In this document: positions 56,446 through 64,000 of the stretch, one piece after another
Layout: the number at the start of each line of letters is the position of its first letter
Numbering within the stretch: the stretch's first letter is position 1
From: Paralithodes platypus
Taxonomy: Eukaryota; Arthropoda; Malacostraca; Decapoda; Lithodidae
Direction of reading: 5' to 3'
Assembly (NCBI GenBank): GCA_032716605.1
Contig: CM064519.1
Coordinates: 25,568,191-25,632,190, forward strand
Length of the DNA stretch: 64,000 bases
The notes under the pieces: model-generated
Databases searched by the model: none
What the model saw: the letters and a program-made list of their open reading frames with translations, nothing else
What the model was told of the DNA's origin: nothing
Program-made: the position numbers and the translations under genes

Positions 56446-57529
56446 GGCTGCGGACTGCTTCGTGTAGGAGACGACCCATGCGTGCTGAACCCACAGGGTT
56501 TAGATGAGTGCCATCCTTGCGGAACAGAGTAGGCTGGTTGTAGAAGTTGTCCCAGAGGTTGATGAATTCAACTTCTTCCCTCAGACACAAATATTTTAGT
56601 CGGCTATTTGTGCTGAAGGCCTTGTCGTAGAATTTGTCAGGTGCGTCGATCTTGGGGAGAATGCCTGAGATGATGATATTCCTGGAATTGTTTTTGTAGT
56701 GCTGGATCATCTTGCGATATTTCTCCATCAACTCTTCAGATCTGGTGCGCATGACGTCATTTGAACCAGCATGGATGACAAAAAGGGTATTTTCATTTGC
56801 ATCCTTTTTGGTATCTTCGAAGGCTTCCACAATGTCGTCCAGTCCAGCTCCTGGGATGCAAAATCTTTTTCGTTGATTTGGGACTCTGTCGCAGAACTCT
56901 TCGACCTGTCCTCGTAGGATGGAATCCCCAACGAGCCTGGTCTTCTCTGGTTCGTCTTCCATCTCTACCAATATCTCAAATCTGTTTGACATTGTGACTG
57001 GTAGATGAGACCTTTTCTGCGTTGGCCGTGCACCGTTCCTCACTGGTGTAAATCCGGAAACCTGTGGTGGCGGGACTCTACGTACAGGTCGGGGAGAGGA
57101 GTGGTTAGAACAGGGGCGAGGGGTTGGTACTGTTCGTGCTAGCAGGCTTCTTGCACGAGGAGTGGGGGAGAGACTAAGGTGAACAGGGCGGCTGTCCTGG
57201 TTTGATGTCGGCTCAGGTTCGTCAGAAGCATCTGCTACAGTGTCTACTGCAGGTGTTGGATTGTTGGCAGATGACGTTGGGGCGGTGGTGGATGCTGGAG
57301 TTGAAACAATTGGAGTTAGTGATACTCCAACGTTGAGTGTTACAAACTCTTGGAGTGATTCCAGCTTCCTGGTGAGGGCGTTGATCTTGTTGTGGGCTTC
57401 ATCCAATTTTGCTGTCAAATCCTCTCGTTGCTGGCAGAGTCGGCAGACTTGTGGATCGACAGGAGCAAACATGGAAGCACCAAACCTACCGGCGCAGTTC
57501 GTACAGGCACGAGGCATGGTGACGATCAC
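56405..57529 (-). CDS. CR1-type LINE ORF1 with zinc-finger-like N-terminus and esterase domain
   Basis: Intact 374-residue frame. Two CXXC pairs at the N-terminus (C9/C12, C29/C32) suggest a zinc finger; residues ~35-65 (LTAKLDEAHNKINALTRKLE) look like a short coiled coil. A Pro/Ser/Thr-rich linker (70-175) leads to an SGNH-type esterase: LVGDSILRG (Ser 203), VIHAGSNDV (GxND at 255-258) and KDGTHLNPVG (Asp 339, His 342). Such esterase ORF1s are characteristic of CR1-clade LINEs, where the protein binds RNA and probably membranes. The start may be the ATG at residue 1 or residue 5 (MPRACTNC). The C-terminal QQQ-stop overlaps the ORF2 start, consistent with translation by reinitiation. No lesion is seen. 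Confidence 0.9.
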   Translation of the reverse strand: MIVTMPRACTNCAGRFGASMFAPVDPQVCRLCQQREDLTAKLDEAHNKINALTRKLESLQEFVTLNVGVSLTPIVSTPASTTAPTSSANNPTPAVDTVADASDEPEPTSNQDSRPVHLSLSPTPRARSLLARTVPTPRPCSNHSSPRPVRRVPPPQVSGFTPVRNGARPTQKRSHLPVTMSNRFEILVEMEDEPEKTRLVGDSILRGQVEEFCDRVPNQRKRFCIPGAGLDDIVEAFEDTKKDANENTLFVIHAGSNDVMRTRSEELMEKYRKMIQHYKNNSRNIIISGILPKIDAPDKFYDKAFSTNSRLKYLCLREEVEFINLWDNFYNQPTLFRKDGTHLNPVGSARMGRLLHEAVRSHGSKTPSEKKQQQ

Positions 57530-57650
57530 TTTCTTCAGATCACTTCACTCACTTAAAAACACTTAACTCACTTTAAAAACACTAAACTCACTTTAAAAAC
57601 ACTTCACTCCCTTCAGGTCGCTTCACTTACTTAAATAGGCCTAACCGAAA
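57530..57650 (-). other. CR1 5' untranslated region with short tandem motifs
   Basis: Three to four units of ACTCACTTTAAAAACACT-like sequence precede ORF1. The 5' end is not defined; it probably lies before the (GT)n at 57667. Confidence 0.55.
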
Positions 57651-57664
57651 ACAAAAATGTTGAA

Positions 57665-57666
<2 letters not shown>

Positions 57667-57711
<45 letters not shown>
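57667..57711. repeat. (GT)n microsatellite
   Basis: GT repeat of about 44 bp. Confidence 0.95.
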
Positions 57712-57714
<3 letters not shown>

Positions 57715-57864
57715 GCAGTCACTGTTGCCCACCTCATAAAATCCTTGCTATTTCAAAATACATTCACCGTCAACAACTTTATTATACGAGAGAGAGAGAG
57801 AGAGAGTAAGTGTATATATGTTGCAAACCTCTAAAGCAAACTATAGGCCAAAGAAACCCAAACA

Positions 57865-57985
57865 ATTCCCCAGTGAACCGCAAACAAGGAGCCTTTGGTC
57901 ACAAGTGAGAGTTAGTGAGAGTGTTTGCTTGGACCTGAGGGACACTTCAATATAAAGAGACTGGACAACTCTATACCTGAGAACA
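57865..57985. repeat. dispersed repeat G, copy 2
   Basis: Diverged match to 53030-53160, same orientation. Confidence 0.5.
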
Positions 57986-58619
57986 AGAAGAGCCAATGTT
58001 GTAGAATGGCTATCTTCACATACTGAAATAATGAACTGCAAAAAGCCTCTTTCTTCATTCAGCGCGTCTGTAAAAGTAGGCAAATGACCTGAATTAAAGG
58101 TGTTAATATATAATTATTATGTGTGGAAGAAAAGCCCATGATATAATTTACCCCTTTTTTTTACTAACGTTTGACATTGGTCGTTCTAGCTTTCAGTCTT
58201 TGAACTGATAATATAAATATAATAATTCAAAATTCAGATTTTTAAAGTCATATTGATAACTATACTGTTATTCAAGATTAGTAAGAGCTATTGCTTAGAC
58301 CTTACGAAAAGGCATCAGGAATGATTTAATGAAATGTTTTAGCTCGGTGTTCACAATACTGACTGGCATGTTCTGGTTACTCACAATACAGTATTTATAT
58401 GCGAATTTCGAATAGTATTTTATAAACCCATTGAGAGAGCTCAATACAATACCCTGTGCTAATATCGGAGTAAATGTTAAGTAAAGATGCCAAACACTAT
58501 AGTCTATTTCTATTAAGCTGGCGAGAAACTGGCTTTTTCCCATCATAAGTACATAATTGCCTTTAATGCTTCCAAAACCCAATTTCTCCACCTATCTACC
58601 AGTCCGGAACTCCTAGCGG
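57986..58619. other. spacer
   Basis: No gene recognised; AT-rich. Confidence 0.5.
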
Positions 58620-59340
58620 ACTATCCCTTATTCTTCAATAATACAAAAATCAATCCTTCATCTTCTCTCAATATTCTTGGTGTCTCTTTTTCGTCTGCTC
58701 TCACTTGGAAGGACCATATTACCAGTCTTACTAAGGCAGCCTCCCAGAAGCTGGGTGTGCTCAACCACCTCAAGGGGTTCTTTACCCCTGCACAGCTTCT
58801 TGCTCTGTACAGGGGCACAGTGCGTCCATGTATTGAGTATTGTTCACATGTGTGGGGAGGATCCTCTCACACCACACTCCTAGACAAAGTAGAAAGGAAT
58901 GCCTTTCGTATAATTAATTCCAGCCCACTCACCAACTCTCTGCAAACTCTCTCTCTTCGCCGGAATGTTGCATCTCTCTCGCTATTCTATCGCTACTAAA
59001 ATAATCAGTACTCCTTATAGCTCTCCCAATGTATACCACCTCCTCCACGTAGGGTACGTGGTACCCGTCTTGCAACACAATCCCACCCCCTACTCTGTGC
59101 AAATCTCCAACCCAAGAGTGAAACATTGCTCTCAGTCTTTCTTCTATTCAATAGCTGAGCTCTGAAACTCTCTCCCAGAATCTGTCTTTTCCTCCTTCTA
59201 TGACTTAAATTGCTTCAAACTCCGTGTGTCCAGGCATTTTGGCTCGAACGTCCCTTGATTTTGGCCTTGTCACTCTTTCAACTATGGGGGAGGCACTCGC
59301 TACAGGCAGTTCTGCCTTTTGTCTCCCTCACTAACATACA
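58620..59340 (+). pseudogene. LINE ORF2 C-terminus and 3' end
   Basis: One frame runs from about 58621 to 58999: SSSLNILGVSFSSALTWKDH, ITSLTKAASQKLGVLNHLKG, LYRGTVRPCIEYCSHVWGGS, LRRNVASLSLFYRY then stop. The downstream part (VYHLLHVGYVVPVLQHNPTP and on to the end) is in other frames. The terminal block CTTTCAACTATGGGGGAGGC and GCCTTTTGTCTCCCTCACTA defines the 3' end of this family. 5'-truncated, no catalytic RT motif retained. Confidence 0.75.
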
Positions 59341-60082
<742 letters not shown>

Positions 60083-60303
60083 TAGCGTGCATGGTTCTGT
60101 ATGTTTGTATCTGATAGTCATTCATCCACAAATATCATTGGAATATAAACTGTGTATTAATAAAACGGAGAATAATCGCAAAAACAGTATAACTACTATT
60201 CTAATGTCCACGAATTCCAATGACAGAAACCACAACCCAAGAAAATTGACAAGACAGGTGGTGTGCCAGTTAGAAAATGGTGTTTGTGTGTGCGTGTGTG
60301 TGT

Positions 60304-60517
60304 TTAACCCCTTCTATACAGGCGACGCCTTCTTCATTATATTCTGGCAATTATTAGACGATCATATTAAGTTTAAAAAGGGCCTCCAGCAATTAACAAG
60401 GTTCGAACTACATCACTTAATCCTTTTTGCTACCACAGATCCTTCTTAAACTGCACAAAATTGTCTAAATATAGCTAGAATAAAACTTAAAAGACATCTC
60501 GGTACAGAAGGGGTTAA
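60304..60517 (+). mobile_element. piggyBac-like MITE family C, copy C2
   Basis: TTAA ends; CCCCTTCTATACAGGCGACG and GGTACAGAAGGGG termini; interior ATTATATTCTGGCAATTATT shared with C1. Confidence 0.75.
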
Positions 60518-60748
60518 GTATATTCACCAAACAACATTTCCACCTGGCTAACTAACCCAGTGCTAAATCTATTTATGTCAGATTACCTACTAATTTAAAG
60601 CAATGATAAACATATATACAGATTCCAACCTAACTATCCGTTTGTTAAATGCTACGTATACGTTTCTCATTCTTGCATTCATAAATAGCTAAACTGGTAC
60701 AATTAAAAGTATCACTAATCCAGCTAGAAACCTTGCCAGTTGTACGTG

Positions 60749-60945
60749 GATGTTTATGTGAGTGTGTACGTGTGTGTATATGTGAGTGTGTACGTGTGTG
60801 TATATGTGAGTGTGTACGTGGATGCTTATGTGAGTGTGTACGTGGATGTTTATGTGAGTGTGTACGTGTGTGTATATGTGAGTGCGTACGTGGATGTTTA
60901 TGTGAGTGTGTACGTGTGTGTATATGTGAGTGTGTACGTGTGCAG
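60749..60945. repeat. 24-bp minisatellite
   Basis: About eight copies of a unit with TATGTGAGTGTGTACGTG, alternating GTGTGTA and GATGTT variants. Confidence 0.9.
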
Positions 60946-60953
60946 GAAGTATT

Positions 60954-61200
60954 TTAAGGGGAGGTGGGCTGTTTTTTCTGGCCCCCTTTTCCCTCGTGTT
61001 TAGCCCCATTGGTTTTTAGATTTAAGACGTTCGGCCCATTATTTTGGCGATTTTAAGAACCTTTGTTCCATTTTTTTGTATCAATATGAAGACCTTTCGT
61101 ACCATTTAGGTGTCGATTTTTTCCTAGCGAGCCTGTATTAAGAGGAACCGGCCTCCGGGCGGGCCATTTTTCTATCGAAAAATGGAAATTTATTTTAGAA
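60954..61200 (+). mobile_element. MITE family A, copy A12 (3' truncated)
   Basis: TTAAGGGGAGGTGGGC start, iterations, AGGTGTCGATTTTTTCCTAG, shortened core, CCGGCCTCCGGGCGG hairpin; the last third is missing and the copy ends near a (GATA)n at 61223-61243. Confidence 0.7.
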
Positions 61201-61375
61201 AAAATGGGGAATGCGCCTGAGTAAATAGATAGATAGATAGATAGAATGAATAATACTAACACAAGAGTGACTCATATGAAGTCCCTGTTTTCTCTCCACC
61301 GACTTTGTGGAGATAACGGAGGGAGAAGAATATAAAAATCATAAAATCCATACTTTATACCCCCTTTAAGGGAGC

Positions 61376-61724
61376 CCACCTCATTTGTTTTCTCTCTCCC
61401 TCTCTCTCTGGGTTGTATCCATTCAGCCCCGTTCAGTCTACTGTTTTAAGACGTGTATCCCCATCCAGGTGTATTTTTCTGCGAACAGTATCGAGCCAGC
61501 ATATTTTTAAATATGATTTTGACAGCATGCTAAATTTGAACATTTTCCGATAGAAAAATGTCTCCGGCGAAACCGGAATTCTTCATACAATGCTGGCTCG
61601 CTACCGCTCGCCAGGATGAAATCGACACCTGGATGGGGATAAGCGTCTGAAAACAATAGGCTGAATGGGGCCAAATGAATACAAGCCAGAGAAAGAGATT
61701 ACCAAATCAGGTCACCCCCTTCAA
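61376..61724. mobile_element. MITE family B, copy B7
   Basis: TTAAGGGAGCCCACCTCATT to GGTCACCCCCTTCAA. Both arms and the centre CTCCGGCGAAACCGGA are present. The right end merges with family-C copy C3. Confidence 0.75.
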
Positions 61725-61925
61725 CCCATACACGACCGGTGACGTCTTTTTGTTATAATTTCAGGTGCATTTAAATGATTTCATGAAGCTTAGGAAAGAT
61801 ATATGGTATCTAAAAATATTAATTCAGATAGTCTGTAGCCATTTAATGGGTATATGTTCTTCTTAAGCTGAATATAATCGTCTAATAGTTGACAGAAAAT
61901 ACTGAAAAGGACGTCACCGGTACTG
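61721..61925 (-). mobile_element. piggyBac-like MITE family C, copy C3
   Basis: Ends CAACCCATACACGACCGGTG and CCGGTACTGTATGGGTTAA; in reverse complement the interior reads GTCAACTATTAGACGATTAT as in C1. Confidence 0.75.
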
Positions 61926-62315
61926 TATGGGTTAAGGGGGGTCACCTGCTTTTTTGTATCTTTCTCTCCTTTTCTCTCTTTCCCTGGCTTGTATCCATTC
62001 GGCCCCATTCAGCCTATTGTTGTAAGACGTTTATCCCCATCCAGGTGTCAATCTCTTCCTGGTGAGCGATAACGAACCAGCATTGTATGGCGAAATCCGG
62101 CTTCGCCGGAGAAATTTTTCTATCGAAAAATGTACAAATTTAGTCTGCTGTCAAAAACTGTAAACAAAATATGCTGGCTCGCTACCGCTCGCCAGGAAAA
62201 CACCGACACCTGGATGGGTGTAAACGTCTTAAAACAGTAGGCTGAATGGGGCCGAATAGATGCAAGCCAGAGAAAGAGACAAAAGGAGAGAAATAAAGCC
62301 TGTGACGCCCCTTAA
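61922..62315. mobile_element. MITE family B, copy B8
   Basis: TTAAGGGGGGTCACCTGC to GACGCCCCTTAA, shares its left TTAA with C3. Left core GGTGAGCGATAACGAACC, centre CCGGCTTCGCCGGAG plus ATTTTTCTATCGAAAAAT, right core GGCTCGCTACCGCTCGCC. Confidence 0.8.
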
Positions 62316-62419
62316 CTTGGGGTCTCTGGGTACAGGTGGGCAGTTTCTGACCTCGTTCGCTAGTAGTTTTGCCCATTACAAATAACTGTCACATATCCCC
62401 CATATATTTATTGGATTGA

Positions 62420-62665
62420 CCATAGTTAAGGTTAGGTTGGGGTAGGTTAGGTTAGGTTAGTTTAGGTTAGGTTTGGTTAGAACAGGATATTTTCGAGTTA
62501 AGGTTAGGTTGAAGTAGGTTAGGTGAGGTGAGGTTAAGACAGGATATTTTCGAGTTAAGGTTAGGTTGGGGTAGGTTAAGTTAGATGAGGTTAGGACAGG
62601 ATATAGTCGAGTTAAGAATAGGTTGGGGTAAGTTTGGTTAGGTTAGATTATTGATGTTCCAAGGA
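62420..62665. repeat. TTAGG-type repeat with 57-bp higher order
   Basis: Runs of GGTTAGGTTAGG, the arthropod telomeric motif, mixed with GGGGTAGG and AGGATATTTTCGAGTTAAGG. The last motif recurs at 62484, 62541 and 62598, i.e. every 57 bp. Confidence 0.8.
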
Positions 62666-63284
62666 TATGGTGCCCATGAAGCAGACACCATTTCCTAGTG
62701 CAGGATGCAGCAATTTAAGGGGCGACAATGTTCTCAGTGTCGATGGTGGTGTAGAGAACCTCAGAGGGTTGTAATGCAGTGATGATGTTGAAGGCGCAGA
62801 ACTTGAAGATTATCATTGTACTTTTCGTTGATGTCATAGTTGATCAAGTCGCCGGCGTCGTAGCTGGAATACAAAGATGTTCTGTTGTAATGTGCTGCGG
62901 GTTACACTCAGTCTGTTGAGTCTGTGGCAGAAGTCTGGTATTGGTTAGCAATGCGTTTCGTAATGCATTAGTAGCTTTACAGGTAGTTATATCTGTAAGG
63001 GATTGTCTCATCTGAGACACGGTAGTGCTGGTGAGACATGAAGCATTCTTATCAGCGTTCTCTAAAGAGTTGTCAGCATTGGTATGCTGGTGAGTAGTCT
63101 TGGTGCTTTGCTTGGAGTTCTGTAGCAGCGTACTAAAGGGGCACGCTTGATGAGGGGAAGAGGGTGGCAGATGGAGACCTAGCATCGCACATGTTTTCCT
63201 TTGTAGATCCTTCCACGATGACTAGGACGGAGATACTGAAAGCATTTTTCGATGGCATATAATTTACATTATGTTATATATATA
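62666..63284. other. spacer with an unassigned minus-strand frame
   Basis: A 113-residue Thr/Gln/Asn-rich frame (63185-62844, minus) has no recognised domain; it could be a LINE ORF1 scrap or chance. (AT)n at 63277-63289. Confidence 0.4.
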
Positions 63285-63425
63285 TATATTAGTTAGGTAG
63301 GTCAGATTTGGTTAGACTAAGGTTGTCAAGTTAGATTAGGACAGGGTAAGCTAAGGTTAGGTTACATAAGGCTGGGTTAGGTCAATTTAACTAGGATTAG
63401 GCTAGGTCAAGTTAGATTAGGCGTG
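63285..63425. repeat. degenerate TTAGG-type repeat
   Basis: GGTTAGGTTACATAAGGCTG, GGTTAGACTAAGG and similar words; a second interstitial block. Confidence 0.65.
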
Positions 63426-63492
63426 GGGAATCGATTCTGAAACCGAGTGAAATAACCGTGAAGAAAACTGTGGGCCAAAACTAGCACAAAGA

Positions 63493-64000
63493 CCTGGTGA
63501 TGGTTCCTTCCTACCATCCCATCCTTACACACCACACCACCAGTGCTGGCACCACCTGGTGATGGTTCCTTCCTACCATCCCATCCTTACACACCACACC
63601 ACCAGTGCTGGCACCACCTGGTGATGGTTCCTTCCTACCATCCCATCCTTACACACCACACCACCAGTGCTGGCACCACCTGGTGATGGTTCCTTCCTAC
63701 CATCCCATCCTTACACACCACACCACCAGTGCTGGCACCACCTGGTGATGGTTCCTTCCTACCATCCCATCCTTACACACCACACCACCAGTGCTGGCAC
63801 CACCTGGTGATGGTTCCTTCCTACCATCCCATCCTTACACACCACACCACCAGTGCTGGCACCCCCTGGTGATGGTTCCTTCCTACCATCCCATCCTTAC
63901 ACACCACACCACCAGTGCTGGCACCACCTGGTGATGGTTCCTTCCTACCATCCCATCCTTACACACCACACCACCAGTGCTGGCACCACCTGGTGATGGT
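63493..64000. repeat. 62-bp minisatellite, open at the window end
   Basis: Eight and a fraction near-identical units with CCTGGTGATGGTTCCTTCCT and CACCAGTGCTGGCACCAC; one unit has CCCCCTGG for CCACCTGG (63861). Continues beyond the window. Confidence 0.95.

Noticed and set aside
62844..63185. 113-codon minus-strand frame
   Set aside because: Thr/Gln/Asn-rich without motif; noted as possible LINE ORF1 scrap but not supportable as a gene.

Overview
The window looks like repeat-dense intergenic DNA from a large arthropod genome, most probably a decapod crustacean. This is inferred from: interstitial TTAGG-type repeats (62420-62665 and 63285-63425), very long dinucleotide tracts (AC, TC, AT), many tRNA-headed SINEs, CR1- and Jockey/L2-like LINE fragments, and a DIRS-type tyrosine-recombinase retrotransposon. 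I recognise no host protein-coding exon and no credible functional tRNA or rRNA gene. Every convincing coding region belongs to a transposable element, and each element I could read carries at least one disabling lesion.

Layout. 1-8.5 kb: SINE copies, then a decayed minus-strand LINE (ORF1 with zinc knuckle, endonuclease fragment). Part of it is doubled as copy A (3787-6079), a short inverted piece, and copy B (6222-8514). 8.5-11.2 kb: TTAA-flanked MITEs (families A and B) and a dispersed repeat R. 11.2-20 kb: an 8.6-kb DIRS element (11233-19818) with inverted terminal repeats, internal complementary region, gag, RT-RNase H and tyrosine recombinase. It sits inside a small TTAA/CCC piggyBac-like element, itself inside repeat R; an empty copy of R at 1763-2250 shows the pre-insertion site. 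20-30 kb: MITEs, a CR1 3' end, a second SINE family, LINE scraps and two minisatellites. 30-38 kb: a degenerate 93-bp array, a 30-copy 33-bp minisatellite apparently born from it, many MITEs and AC/TC tracts. 38.8-41.6 kb: a LINE with a probable C-terminal restriction-like nuclease, set between AGT-triplet tracts and broken by one stop codon. 42-49 kb: LINE C-terminus, then a 2.8-kb array of a 20-bp unit. 50-53 kb: a cluster of SINEs, one inserted in a family-A MITE. 53.4-57.6 kb: a nearly complete minus-strand CR1-type LINE (esterase ORF1 overlapping EN-RT ORF2). 58-64 kb: another LINE C-terminus, a chain of three TTAA elements joined end to end, TTAGG repeats and a 62-bp minisatellite running off the end.

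How parts work together. The DIRS proteins would copy (RT-RNase H) and integrate (tyrosine recombinase) a circular intermediate whose junction is represented in the internal complementary region. The CR1 and restriction-like LINEs would act by target-primed reverse transcription and could mobilise the SINEs. MITE families A, B and C carry no genes and would need a TTAA-specific transposase from elsewhere. The most unusual signal is that families A and B, although different elements, share a compact core: a GCGAGC direct repeat, two adjacent hairpins and roughly 31-bp internal iterations.
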